A program made the position numbers and the translations under genes. A DNA stretch of 64,000 bases from positions 62,001 to 126,000 of the forward strand of contig NZ_JAAAPM020000011.1 in assembly GCF_009909155.2 (NCBI RefSeq), in the 5' to 3' direction. How positions within the stretch are numbered: the first letter of the stretch is position 1; every line of letters starts with the position of its first letter. This document shows positions 51,018 through 60,531 of this stretch, one piece after another. The stretch is from Flavobacterium undicola (GTDB taxonomy: Bacteria > Bacteroidota > Bacteroidia > Flavobacteriales > Flavobacteriaceae). The notes beneath the pieces were generated by a model. The model had not been told where the DNA came from, ran no database searches, and was given only the letters and a program-made list of their open reading frames with translations.

Positions 51018-52204
51018 ACTCGGGTACTGTTGAACGCCAGGAAAAAAGCCAGGAATGAAATGATGATTCCAATCATAAAAATATTGTAGGTAATGCGTAA
51101 CAATTTATATTTTCGCTCTAAAACAATTCCTAAAAAATACAAATCCTTAATCATCGAATTGTATAAATAGGTGTTGTCTTTCATCATTTCATTAACTGCC
51201 CATTCGTATTCATCCAAAGGCATTTTGTAAAAATTACCAAAGAATAATAGATTAACCTTTCTGTCTTCAATATCTTGTCTTGTAAAAACACCAGTAGTTA
51301 CTTTAGGGCGGGTAGAAAGAATCGCAAAAATAATAGACACCACACTAAAAGTCAACATAATAAAAGTAGGAATAACTAAATGTGCATTACTGGGACTATC
51401 TAATTTAGGAACTATCGAAGACAAAGCAATAGAAATAATAATCGCGTTTACTGACAATAAAATATTGGCTTTGCTATCGGCAATTCCGCTCAAACGGGTA
51501 TGATTACTCAAAGTAACCCTAAACAAAGTATCAATCCCGCGATCAGGTTTAGCTGCTTTAGCCGGTTTTTCAGCCTTATTTTTTTTTGCTTTTTTTTCTT
51601 CTTTATCTTCTTCCATTTTTTTAATTTTTTCTTGAATCAAACTAACGTTTTTATCTTTTAGAACTTGCCAGTTAGCAATTGCATAATCTGTATAATATTG
51701 ATGGCATTGGGTCAGCATTTTTAAATTTTCCTGAGCCCATTCTAAATCAGAAGTTTGTTTTTGTTTTACAATTTTCCATTCTTCTCTTAAAAGTTCGCAT
51801 CGGTCATTATAATTTTCGGTTGCAAAATGATAAAAATCGGCATCTTTGATTATTTTTTCAAGTAGGTTTTTAGGTTCATAACAATATAAGGTTGCCCGAA
51901 TTAAAGTACTAAGCTGCTCGATATATACTGTTGATTTTCCTTTATCAGTCAAAAAATCGGCTGCAATTTTCACGCTCTTTTCTTCATGATTTTCAAAGCC
52001 TTCAATATAACCCGTATCATGAAACCAAGCCGCTACAAGAAGCATCTCAAGCTCTTTCTCAGTTAAATCCTCTTGTTCAGAAAGTTTTTTCACTGCTGCA
52101 ACCACATCAGAAGTATGGTCGAAATTGTGATATATAAATGAACTAGAAAGTTTATCTTTGAGTAAATTATAAACAAAATCTTGTGCTTGCTCTATAAGAT
52201 TCAT
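51014..52204 (-). CDS. HD-domain protein fused to Pycsar-type transmembrane domain
   Basis: This 396-residue protein has an N-terminal HD phosphohydrolase domain: H30, HD at 62-63 (AAWFHDTGY) and D121 as metal ligands. A Lys/Glu/Ala-rich linker (about 190-222) and a C-terminal membrane domain follow, whose opening LSNHTRLSGIADSKANILL is the signature I know from DUF5706/PycTM effectors of Pycsar antiphage systems. Three hydrophobic helices lie at about 248-266, 279-297 and 373-392. HD domains often hydrolyse cyclic or phosphorylated nucleotides. No pyrimidine cyclase gene is adjacent, so a defence role is unproved; a chromosomal signalling role is equally likely. Confidence 0.78.
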   Translation of the reverse strand: MNLIEQAQDFVYNLLKDKLSSSFIYHNFDHTSDVVAAVKKLSEQEDLTEKELEMLLVAAWFHDTGYIEGFENHEEKSVKIAADFLTDKGKSTVYIEQLSTLIRATLYCYEPKNLLEKIIKDADFYHFATENYNDRCELLREEWKIVKQKQTSDLEWAQENLKMLTQCHQYYTDYAIANWQVLKDKNVSLIQEKIKKMEEDKEEKKAKKNKAEKPAKAAKPDRGIDTLFRVTLSNHTRLSGIADSKANILLSVNAIIISIALSSIVPKLDSPSNAHLVIPTFIMLTFSVVSIIFAILSTRPKVTTGVFTRQDIEDRKVNLLFFGNFYKMPLDEYEWAVNEMMKDNTYLYNSMIKDLYFLGIVLERKYKLLRITYNIFMIGIIISFLAFFLAFNSTRV

Positions 52205-52229
52205 AAGTAAATTTTTATACTACTAAATT

Positions 52230-55200
52230 ATGAAATTGTTTTCGGATATGCGATTCATCAAAATTAAAATATTTTTTTGCTCTCTTGTTGCTCTTTTTAT
52301 CATTACTTCTTGCGCAACCTATCATTCTCAATTTGGAAGAGATTCAAAAAAAATCACACTAACTAACGACAAGGATACAACAAAAATTGCACATCGCTTT
52401 TTTTTAATTGGCGATGCAGGAAATGCTGATAAAGAAAGCGCAAAAAAAATCCTGAATTCTTTACAAGAACAGCTTCAACAATCTAATAAAAATGCTACAT
52501 TATTGTTTTTGGGAGACAATATCTATCCAAAAGGAATGCCTGATGAGAAAGATAAGACAGCTTACGATATTGCATTAGAAAAAATAAAACTCCAATTAGC
52601 GCTTTCTAAAGATTTTAAAGGAAAAACCATTTTTATTCCCGGGAATCACGATTGGTATTCAGGCATTAACGGATTAAAACGTCAGGAAAAAATAGTAAAC
52701 AATTATCTTGGTGATAAAAAAAACTTTCTTCCTGCTAACAGCTGTCCTATTGACGATAAAAAAATAAATGAGCAACTTTGTTTAGTTACTATTGACAGCC
52801 AATGGTTTCTGGAAGACTGGAACAAAACGCCAAACATGAATGACGATTGTTCTATAAAAACACGCGAAGCCTTTTTTGAAGAATTCGAAAGCATTTTAAA
52901 CAAAAACAAGGACAAAACCATAATCTTAGCACTTCATCATCCTTTGATGAGCAACGGAACACATGGTGGACAATTTTCACTAGAGAAACAACTATTTCCA
53001 CTAGAACAAAAAATCCCATTACCTATAATTGGTTCATTTGTCAATTTCTTTAGAAAAACTTCTGGAATTAGTCCGCAAGACATTCAAAACAAACAATACC
53101 AACTCCTTGTAAAACGAATAAAAACACTTTTACAAAATCAAGATAATGTAATTGTAGTTTCGGGACACGACCATAATTTACAATACATAGAAAATGAAAA
53201 AATTAAACAAATAATCAGCGGAGCCGGATCAAAATCAGAAGCAGCAAGAGCAATCAATCCAAATGATTTTTCTTATGGTAAAAACGGATTTGCTACTTTA
53301 ACAACCTACACTAACGGAAAAGCGATTGTTCAATTCTACGGAATGGAAAACAATCAAACTAAAATGCTGTTTCAAAAAACACTTTTAGAACCAAAAGAAG
53401 CAGATACAACCAATTATGCTGATTCTTTTCCTGCTACTACAAAAGCATCCATTTACACTCCCGAAATGACTTTAAAAAGCGGGGTTTACAATTTCTTTTT
53501 TGGTAAACATTATCGAAAATATTACAGTACTTCTATCGATGTTCCTACCATTACTTTAGACCATCTTTATGGCGGCGTAACCCCAATGAGAGCTGGTGGC
53601 GGACACCAATCTAAATCCTTACGTCTTGATGATGCTCAAGGCAAAGAATATGTTATGCGTGCTTTGAAGAAAAGCGCCAGTCGTTTTCTACAAAGTGTTG
53701 CTTTCAAAGACCAATATGTAGAAGATGAATTTGGAAACACCTATGCCGAGGATTTTATCTATGATTTCTATACAACTTCCCATCCCTATACTTCTTTGGC
53801 AGTGGGAAATTTAGCTGATAAAATTGGTGTTTTTCACAGTAACCCAAAGCTTTATTATATTCCAAAACAAAAAGCATTGGGCGAATTCAATGCTGATTTT
53901 GGAAACGAACTCTATTTTGTTGAAGAAAGACCTTCAGACAGTCAAAAAGATCTTCCTAGTTTTGGTAAATCCGAAGCGATTATTGCCACCGATGAGCTGC
54001 TCGAAAACTTACAAAAAGATGAAAAATACGCTGTTGATGAAAACGAATATATTAAAGCCAGGTTGTTTGATATGCTCATCGGCGACTGGGACAGGCATTA
54101 TGACCAATGGCGCTGGGCGGAATACAAAGTAGGTAATAAAATAATTTACAAACCTATTCCTCGCGATCGTGATCAGGCGTTTACTAAATACGATGGTGCT
54201 TTGTTGTCGGTATTGATGAATATTACAGTACTTCGTCACATGCAAAGCTTTAAAAATGATATCAAAAATGTCAAATGGTTCAATAGAGAACCCTACCCTC
54301 TTGACTTAGCTGTATTAAAAAAAGCTGGTAACGATGACTGGATTGCTCAAGCTACATTCATTCAGGAAAATCTAAGCGATGAAAGTATTGACGCGGCTTT
54401 TAGAAATTTACCTTCTGAAGTTCAAGATGGAATGATAACTTCAATTAAACAAAAATTAAAACTTCGAAAAGCCAAATTAACTAAGTATGCAAGTCAATAC
54501 AATAAGGTTTTACAGAAAACAGTAATTGTTGTTGGTACCAATAAAAAAGACGTATTCCAAATCAAGCCTATTTCTAAACATACAGTCGAAATCGCTGTAT
54601 CCAGAATTAAAAAAGAAGGAGAAGAACTGGTTTACAGTAAAACATTCAATAAGCATTTGACAAAAAACATTTGGATTTACGGACTAGACGAAGATGATCT
54701 TTTTGAGTTACAAGGCAATAAAAAATCAGCCATAAAAACAAAACTAATTGGAGGTCAAAATCATGATAGTTATACTATTAGTAATGGAAAAAACATTACA
54801 ATCCTTGATTTTAAGTCAAAAACTAACACTTTTGAAACTGATTCCAAAACAAAAACCTTCTTGACAGATGATTATGAAACACATTATTACAATTACCAAA
54901 AACCCAAATACAATGCTTTTTCTGGCTTGCCTACTATAGGTTTTAATCCTGATGATGGAATAAAATTAGGAATCATAACTAGTTTTACCGTAAATCATTT
55001 TAGGCAAAATCCTTATACTTTAAAACATGCTATTAAAGCTAATTATTATTTTGCCACTGATGGTTTTGAATTAGGCTACCATTTAGATGTTCCAAAAATA
55101 ATAGGACGATGGAATTTTAGTTTTGATTCCGAGTTTACCAGCCCTAATTTTTCGATAAATTATTTTGGCTATGGAAACAGCAGCTTAAATACCGACGAAA

Positions 55201-55955
55201 TAAACGGAATGGACTACAATCGTGTGCGCATTAGTACGCTTAAATTTGCTCCAAAAATAGAAAGAATTGGACGCTTAGGTAGTAAACTTAATTTTCAAGT
55301 TACTTATGAAAGTTTTAATGTAGAAAAAACTGCTGACCGATTCATTTCAATTCCTAATATTGTAAATCCCAGCGTTTTTAAAAATCAGCAATTTGCCGGA
55401 GCTACTGCGCAATACAGTTATGAGAATTACGATAATTTTTCTCTTCCTACTATGGGAATGGGATTTATGATTGCTGCTAATTGGAAAATGAATCTCGAAA
55501 ACAGCAAACAAAATTTCCCTACATTAGAATCTAAAATTAATTTCAATCATAAACTAGATCGCCAAGGTAAATTTGTATTAGCCACATTGATAAAAGCAAA
55601 AGCGATTTTAAATACTAATTATGAATTTTATCAGGGTGCTACTTTAGGCGGAGATTATGATTTAAGAGGTTTTAGAAATCAGCGTTTTCTGGGTAATCAA
55701 TCCTTTTTTCAAAGCAGTGATGTTCGTTTTTCTATTGGAAAGATTAAAAATAGTGTTATTCCTATGTCCTACGGAATTTTTGGTGGATTCGATTACGGAA
55801 GAGTTTGGCTAAATGGAGAAACATCTAACATATGGCATCAATCTGTAGGTGGTGGTTTATGGCTTAATGGACTCAACATTATTACAGCCAGATTAACTTA
55901 TTTCAAAGGTGGTGATGACGCTCGAATAGCTTTTGGACTTGGATTTGGTTTCTAA
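52230..55955 (+). CDS. Metallophosphoesterase with outer-membrane barrel, lipoprotein
   Basis: This 1241-residue multidomain lipoprotein has a signal peptide with lipobox ITSC (C28). A calcineurin-like phosphoesterase domain carries GDAG (61-64), GDNIYPKG (95-102), GNHDW (138-142), HHP (236-238) and GHDHN (312-316). A middle region has GDWDRH (618-623) and RDRDQ (645-649), resembling the metal-binding loop of FAM20/CotH-like kinases. The C-terminal 350 residues alternate as strands of a beta-barrel and end with FGLGFGF, as in Omp85/BamA-like surface proteins. It should sit in the outer membrane; its substrate is unknown. Confidence 0.8.
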   Translation: MKLFSDMRFIKIKIFFCSLVALFIITSCATYHSQFGRDSKKITLTNDKDTTKIAHRFFLIGDAGNADKESAKKILNSLQEQLQQSNKNATLLFLGDNIYPKGMPDEKDKTAYDIALEKIKLQLALSKDFKGKTIFIPGNHDWYSGINGLKRQEKIVNNYLGDKKNFLPANSCPIDDKKINEQLCLVTIDSQWFLEDWNKTPNMNDDCSIKTREAFFEEFESILNKNKDKTIILALHHPLMSNGTHGGQFSLEKQLFPLEQKIPLPIIGSFVNFFRKTSGISPQDIQNKQYQLLVKRIKTLLQNQDNVIVVSGHDHNLQYIENEKIKQIISGAGSKSEAARAINPNDFSYGKNGFATLTTYTNGKAIVQFYGMENNQTKMLFQKTLLEPKEADTTNYADSFPATTKASIYTPEMTLKSGVYNFFFGKHYRKYYSTSIDVPTITLDHLYGGVTPMRAGGGHQSKSLRLDDAQGKEYVMRALKKSASRFLQSVAFKDQYVEDEFGNTYAEDFIYDFYTTSHPYTSLAVGNLADKIGVFHSNPKLYYIPKQKALGEFNADFGNELYFVEERPSDSQKDLPSFGKSEAIIATDELLENLQKDEKYAVDENEYIKARLFDMLIGDWDRHYDQWRWAEYKVGNKIIYKPIPRDRDQAFTKYDGALLSVLMNITVLRHMQSFKNDIKNVKWFNREPYPLDLAVLKKAGNDDWIAQATFIQENLSDESIDAAFRNLPSEVQDGMITSIKQKLKLRKAKLTKYASQYNKVLQKTVIVVGTNKKDVFQIKPISKHTVEIAVSRIKKEGEELVYSKTFNKHLTKNIWIYGLDEDDLFELQGNKKSAIKTKLIGGQNHDSYTISNGKNITILDFKSKTNTFETDSKTKTFLTDDYETHYYNYQKPKYNAFSGLPTIGFNPDDGIKLGIITSFTVNHFRQNPYTLKHAIKANYYFATDGFELGYHLDVPKIIGRWNFSFDSEFTSPNFSINYFGYGNSSLNTDEINGMDYNRVRISTLKFAPKIERIGRLGSKLNFQVTYESFNVEKTADRFISIPNIVNPSVFKNQQFAGATAQYSYENYDNFSLPTMGMGFMIAANWKMNLENSKQNFPTLESKINFNHKLDRQGKFVLATLIKAKAILNTNYEFYQGATLGGDYDLRGFRNQRFLGNQSFFQSSDVRFSIGKIKNSVIPMSYGIFGGFDYGRVWLNGETSNIWHQSVGGGLWLNGLNIITARLTYFKGGDDARIAFGLGFGF

Positions 55956-56824
55956 TTTAACTTACTTAAATCGAGTTGATATACTTTTCCTCCTATTTTT
56001 TTAGTCTTTTCATCGGCAATTAAAAGAGTCGTGTTATCTTTAAAACCAATGGCTTCTTTTTGAGAAAAATGATGCAAATCGACTTTATTTACTGAAGCAG
56101 AGAAGAAATTATCGGAGGTGAAATTTTCAAAAATCCAAATTTGGCTATGACTTAACAAAACTACTTTTTTTCCGTCAGGACTAATTGTAGCACTTGTGAT
56201 TGCTGCATTTTCAAAATCGCCTTCTGCTTTAAATTGACCTAATAATTGCGCTTGATGAAATCCAGCTTGATTAGGAACTTTGTACAAAAATGTAGTTCCG
56301 TCAAATCCTTTACTTCTATTTTTAGTAAATAAATAAAAATTGTTTTGGTATTCGACAAAAGCTTCCACATCATAAAAAAGTTTTGTTTTCTTAGGAGGAA
56401 ATTCCGTTTGCTCAGGATAAGCAAAACTAACTTTATACGAAGGAATTACACTTTCATTTTGTAAAAAATCTTTAGCAATTTTATAAATAGCCAAATCTTT
56501 TCTTTCATTGTCATTATTTCCAAAATCGCCTATGTATAAATTATCTTGCGGGTCTTTAGTAATATCTTCCCAATCGATATTTTGCGTTTGGGCAATTGTT
56601 AGCGTTTTTTGGATTTTTCCTTGATTATCTAAGGCGTAAATTGCATTTGCATTACCACTATCTTCTAAAACCCAAGCCAGTTGAGAACTTTCAGTAAAAA
56701 CAATTCCTGAAATTTCTTTAAGCTGTTTAGGCAAAGTATAAAGTTCGTTTATAATTGAGGATTCTCTTTGACAAAAAGAAATCAAAGACGATAATAAAAC
56801 GACAGGATAAATCTTTTTTATCAT
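55952..56824 (-). CDS. Secreted beta-propeller-like lipoprotein, unknown
   Basis: This 290-residue protein has a lipoprotein-type signal peptide ending LISFC (Cys about residue 18). The mature part shows repeated strand motifs such as EISGIVF near 37, WVLEDSGNANAIYALD near 51-66, and IGDFGNND near 98-105, as in SdiA-regulated or SMP-30-like propellers. Function is unknown. It overlaps the convergent phosphoesterase-barrel gene by 4 bp and follows its co-directional neighbour by 10 bp, forming a two-gene unit. Confidence 0.65.
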   Translation of the reverse strand: MIKKIYPVVLLSSLISFCQRESSIINELYTLPKQLKEISGIVFTESSQLAWVLEDSGNANAIYALDNQGKIQKTLTIAQTQNIDWEDITKDPQDNLYIGDFGNNDNERKDLAIYKIAKDFLQNESVIPSYKVSFAYPEQTEFPPKKTKLFYDVEAFVEYQNNFYLFTKNRSKGFDGTTFLYKVPNQAGFHQAQLLGQFKAEGDFENAAITSATISPDGKKVVLLSHSQIWIFENFTSDNFFSASVNKVDLHHFSQKEAIGFKDNTTLLIADEKTKKIGGKVYQLDLSKLN

Positions 56825-56834
56825 AAAAATAGTT

Positions 56835-57899
56835 TTAAAAACCAGGTTTAAACAAATCAGGGTGTTTGAAGTTTCTAGTTACAAATTTAAAAGCTGCACT
56901 CAACACATACCCCATAGAAGTCGCATTTTTAAAATTCAAATCATTGGTATAACGATACAACTCTGACTTTAATTGTTTAATATGAGCTTCAGGAGCAATA
57001 GTATCATTAGCCATGATGCGGAGTATTTTTTGGATTCGGGTTTCTGCCGAAAGAATTCTCTTTGCCAAGGCAGCACGTTCTTCATTTTTATATTGCTCTA
57101 TCGAACTATCTTGCAACTTTTCTTTTATCAATTTTATCATCGGAAAATTTTCTTTGAAAAATTGTGGACGATAAATTTTAAAATTCCCCTCATAACATTG
57201 CTGATCAAAATCGATTGCTCTAATTTTATAAACCACCTGGTCAAAATCGTGGATAGGGACAATTACATAATTATAAGCGCGCATATCGCCTAAAAGCCTG
57301 ATCATACAACGCTCATTAAATTTCACAAACTCTTTGGAAATTTGAGATTTCTCGGTTTCAGAACAACTTTCAAGTAAGGTTTCCATAAAAACATCGCCAG
57401 GAATTCCTATAATATGTTCTTCAATCAAGGTGTCTTGATAAACTAGAAAGTTGATTTTATCAGGTGATAAAATATGCTCTAATTCTAATCCATAAATACG
57501 CGAAGCATCAGCTTTTTTAATGTAAAAATGAACATAATTGTCATTTAACACATTACGCACTTTGATTCTAAAAGGTTTTGAATTTCCAAAAGTACAGTAG
57601 TCAATTGCATCAACATTTAAAAACTTAATTATATCTGAATTTCCATCTGAATGCAATAAAGAATAGATTTTCTTTAAATTCAAATCAATTTCATTTCTTT
57701 CGTATTCGCTATAAAAAACTCGAACCCATAAAGTGTCTTTATCGAATTTATCGTAAACACTAATGGAACCTGAAAACCGCAACAAATCATCATACGAAAT
57801 AGGCACTTTTGAAATTCTATCAAAACGCTCTAAGTAATCTAACAGAAAATGATTTATGGGATAAGTTGGTTTTTTAAACAATGGGGAATTCTCGCTCAT
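56835..57899 (-). CDS. Conserved hypothetical protein, possibly kinase-like
   Basis: This 354-residue soluble protein has no signal peptide. It has a strand-rich N-terminal half and a middle IRAIDFDQQCYEGN stretch at about 228-241 with two Asp that would suit a kinase-like metal site. A helical C-terminal third (ERAALAKRILSAETRIQKIL near 273-292) follows. I do not recognise the family. It starts the two-gene minus-strand unit with the propeller-like lipoprotein and may act with it. The kinase-like reading is speculative. Confidence 0.6.
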   Translation of the reverse strand: MSENSPLFKKPTYPINHFLLDYLERFDRISKVPISYDDLLRFSGSISVYDKFDKDTLWVRVFYSEYERNEIDLNLKKIYSLLHSDGNSDIIKFLNVDAIDYCTFGNSKPFRIKVRNVLNDNYVHFYIKKADASRIYGLELEHILSPDKINFLVYQDTLIEEHIIGIPGDVFMETLLESCSETEKSQISKEFVKFNERCMIRLLGDMRAYNYVIVPIHDFDQVVYKIRAIDFDQQCYEGNFKIYRPQFFKENFPMIKLIKEKLQDSSIEQYKNEERAALAKRILSAETRIQKILRIMANDTIAPEAHIKQLKSELYRYTNDLNFKNATSMGYVLSAAFKFVTRNFKHPDLFKPGF

Positions 57900-58231
57900 T
57901 CATCGATTTATTTATACAAATTTACACTAATTATTTTAAAGCAAAGTATTTATAAAATCACCAAAAAAGTGCCCTTGACATAAAAACAAACTCAACAAAC
58001 CAAAAATCACTTAATCACTGATTACCAAACAGCTATGAATATGCGTGTTTTTTACACCCAAAATACTTTAAAAAAAAAGTGTTGTTCATCGATTTTATTT
58101 GTGTGCTGCTGTATTCTTAAGTATTTTTATTTTTTGTGTGAAAATTTTCAAAAAAATGATGCCTTTAGTTTCATTAATTTAAAAAAACACAAAACCAAAC
58201 CTATTACCTATTCTCTTTACGATAAGTATTT
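57900..58231. other. 332-bp intergenic region, no accepted gene
   Basis: It separates the divergent hypothetical and histidine kinase genes. A 66-codon frame (58035-58235) overlaps the kinase start by four bases but has an unusual Cys/Phe/Lys composition and no strong support. No terminator or clear TAnnTTTG element is visible. Confidence 0.5.
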
Positions 58232-60043
58232 ATGATTAACAAACAGGAAATTTTTAACAAAACAGCTGAGACTTTAAAAATTGGTGTTTGGGATATCAAC
58301 CTAAAAACTAATGCTATCTTATGGGATTCGAAAACCAAAGAAATTTTTGAAGTATCAGAAAATTTTATTCCTAATTATGAAACTACCTTAGCTTTTTTTA
58401 ATCGAAAAAATCTCATTCATTTTAAATCACTTATCAAAAAAGCAACTGAGAATAAACTGCCAATACATGGTAAATTTCAAATAATTACCGCTAAAAAAGC
58501 AATTAAATATTTAGAATGCATTTGTCAAATTGACTTTATAGGGAACGAAATCAATCGGATTTATGGTACTTTTAGAGATATTACCTTTGAAGAAGAAAGA
58601 AAAATCGCTCTGGAATCGGCTGCTGAAAAATTCTCTTCGGTTTTTTACAGTGCTAATGATGCTATTATCATTATTGATACAAAAACGGGATATATTTCGG
58701 ATTGTAATAATCGTACTTATGAACTTACAGGCTATAATGATACTGAATTAATAGGTTTTCATAATTCTATCTTATTTCCAGTTGATAAAAGAACAGAAAT
58801 TCAATTTTATTTGAAAAATAAGATTAAATCAAACACTTATTTTGTAAAAGAAACAACTATAAAAACCAAAGAGGAAACAATTATTCCTGTACAAGTTGCC
58901 TCGGGGAAAAAGTTTATAATTGACAATCAAAGTTATTTGGTTTGTTTTCTCAGAAATATCACTAAGAAAAAACAAATAGAAGAAAATCTAAGTTTATTAT
59001 CGTTAGTAGCTTCTGAAACCACTGATAGCATCATTATAACCGATTCCGAAGGAAAAGCCATTTGGGCAAATCAAGCCTATATGACTTTAACTGATTTAAC
59101 ATTAGAAGAAATAATTGGTCAGGAACCTAATTATTTTTCTATTGGATTCGAAACCAATATTGAGAAAATAAAAAAAATCCAAAAGGCCTTAGAAAACAAA
59201 CAAGAAACAAAGGTTGTTTTTCAAAATTATAACAAACGAAAAGAAAAATATTGGTTGGAATTAAACATTACTCCCGTATTCGACAATCACGGTATTTGTC
59301 GCAAATTTGTTGGTATAGGTAGAGATATAACCGCCGCAAAAGAAAAGGAAATTGAACTCAAAAATGTACTAGAGGTTACAAGTCACCAAAACAATAAACT
59401 TTTAAATTTTGCTCATATTGTTTCACATAATATTCGTTCGCATACCAGTAACCTAGCAATGGTTTTAGATGTAATCGAAAATACAGATGATGCTGTTGAA
59501 AAACTATCATTTATTGATATGTTCAAAGAAGGAACTGAAAAATTATCCGAGACTATCGAATATTTAAATGAAGTGATTACAATTCAAAAAAACATTAATA
59601 TAAAAAAAACAAAAATTAATTTAAGGGGTGAAATTGAGAAAACAGCAGCTTCTTTCAGTAATCAAATAAAAATTGTCCATACAATTCCTGAAAATTTAAC
59701 CTTAAATGTGATTCCTGCATACTTAGACAATATTGTATTAAACTTATTGAGCAATGCGATAAAATATAAATCGCCTGAAAGAACTCCTCTATTAGAAATT
59801 AGCCATAAAACAAAAGAAGGTTTTCATATAATTTCATTCAAGGATAATGGCTTAGGAATCAACATTGAAAGAAACAAGCATAAATTATTTGGTATGTACA
59901 AAACCTTTCATGGAAACGAAGATGCAAAAGGGATTGGATTATTTATTGTTAAAAATCAAATTGAAGCAATGAAAGGCAAAATTGAAATTGAAAGCGAAGA
60001 AGGATTAGGTAGTACTTTTAAATTGTATTTTAATGAAAAATAA
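58232..60043 (+). CDS. PAS-domain sensor histidine kinase
   Basis: This 603-residue kinase has three PAS domains (about residues 8-118, 128-247 and 253-372), then a histidine-kinase core with the phosphorylated His H399 in IVSHNIRSHTSN. The ATPase domain has the N box NIVLNLLSNAIKYKS (about 498-512), G1 box FKDNGLGI and G2 KGIGLFIVKNQ. No transmembrane helix is seen, so it senses cytoplasmic signals. Its gene overlaps the response-regulator gene by 11 bp, so they are a cognate pair. Confidence 0.92.
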   Translation: MINKQEIFNKTAETLKIGVWDINLKTNAILWDSKTKEIFEVSENFIPNYETTLAFFNRKNLIHFKSLIKKATENKLPIHGKFQIITAKKAIKYLECICQIDFIGNEINRIYGTFRDITFEEERKIALESAAEKFSSVFYSANDAIIIIDTKTGYISDCNNRTYELTGYNDTELIGFHNSILFPVDKRTEIQFYLKNKIKSNTYFVKETTIKTKEETIIPVQVASGKKFIIDNQSYLVCFLRNITKKKQIEENLSLLSLVASETTDSIIITDSEGKAIWANQAYMTLTDLTLEEIIGQEPNYFSIGFETNIEKIKKIQKALENKQETKVVFQNYNKRKEKYWLELNITPVFDNHGICRKFVGIGRDITAAKEKEIELKNVLEVTSHQNNKLLNFAHIVSHNIRSHTSNLAMVLDVIENTDDAVEKLSFIDMFKEGTEKLSETIEYLNEVITIQKNINIKKTKINLRGEIEKTAASFSNQIKIVHTIPENLTLNVIPAYLDNIVLNLLSNAIKYKSPERTPLLEISHKTKEGFHIISFKDNGLGINIERNKHKLFGMYKTFHGNEDAKGIGLFIVKNQIEAMKGKIEIESEEGLGSTFKLYFNEK

Positions 60044-60443
60044 AACTACTTGTATTATTGATGATGACAAATTATCGATAAAACTAATGAGCATGCTTAT
60101 CTCAAAAAACAACTTTTGCGAAGAAATAGTCTCATTTCACAATCCTCAAACCGCTTTGGACGAACTTAAAAGCAATGCTACTAATCCATCAAAACTTCCC
60201 GATGTTATTTTATTAGATTTAAATATGCCTGTACTGGATGGTTGGCAATTTTTAGATGAATTCACACTCATTTCATTTGCAAAAAAAATAGTGGTTTTTA
60301 TTGTTTCTTCATCCATAGATCCCTGCGATTTAGAGATGGCAAAAAACTATCCAATAGTAAAAGATTACATCATTAAACCGCTTAGTTCCGAAAAACTAAA
60401 ACAAGCTTCCGTAATAATAGAAAACGAAATTTCGTCACAATAA
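60033..60443 (+). CDS. Single-domain response regulator
   Basis: This 136-residue receiver domain has the acidic pocket IIDDD (about 8-12), phosphoacceptor D62 in LLDLNMP, Ser93 or 94 in IVSSSID, and K115 in YIIKPL. No output domain follows, so it works by protein contact, as in CheY or phosphorelay intermediates. It overlaps the histidine kinase gene by 11 bp and is its likely partner. Regulated output is unknown. Confidence 0.92.
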   Translation: MKNKTTCIIDDDKLSIKLMSMLISKNNFCEEIVSFHNPQTALDELKSNATNPSKLPDVILLDLNMPVLDGWQFLDEFTLISFAKKIVVFIVSSSIDPCDLEMAKNYPIVKDYIIKPLSSEKLKQASVIIENEISSQ

Positions 60444-60516
60444 CTTTACAAATAAAAGAGGCTAAGCTAAACTTACGATATCAAACTGCAAATTATTAAA
60501 AAGCAGAGAATTATAG

Positions 60517-60524
60517 TAACTTTG
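60517..60524 (+). promoter_or_regulatory. Promoter -7 element TAACTTTG
   Basis: TAACTTTG fits the consensus exactly and lies 7 bp before the ATG of the choice-of-anchor protein gene, giving a very short 5' leader. Confidence 0.6.
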
Positions 60525-60531
60525 CAAGACC

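Noticed and set aside
58035..58235. 66-codon plus-strand frame ahead of the histidine kinase, overlapping its ATG as ATGA
   Set aside because: Composition is Cys/Phe/Lys-rich without a domain or signal, no promoter is clear, and the overlap can occur by chance; a real small gene is not excluded.
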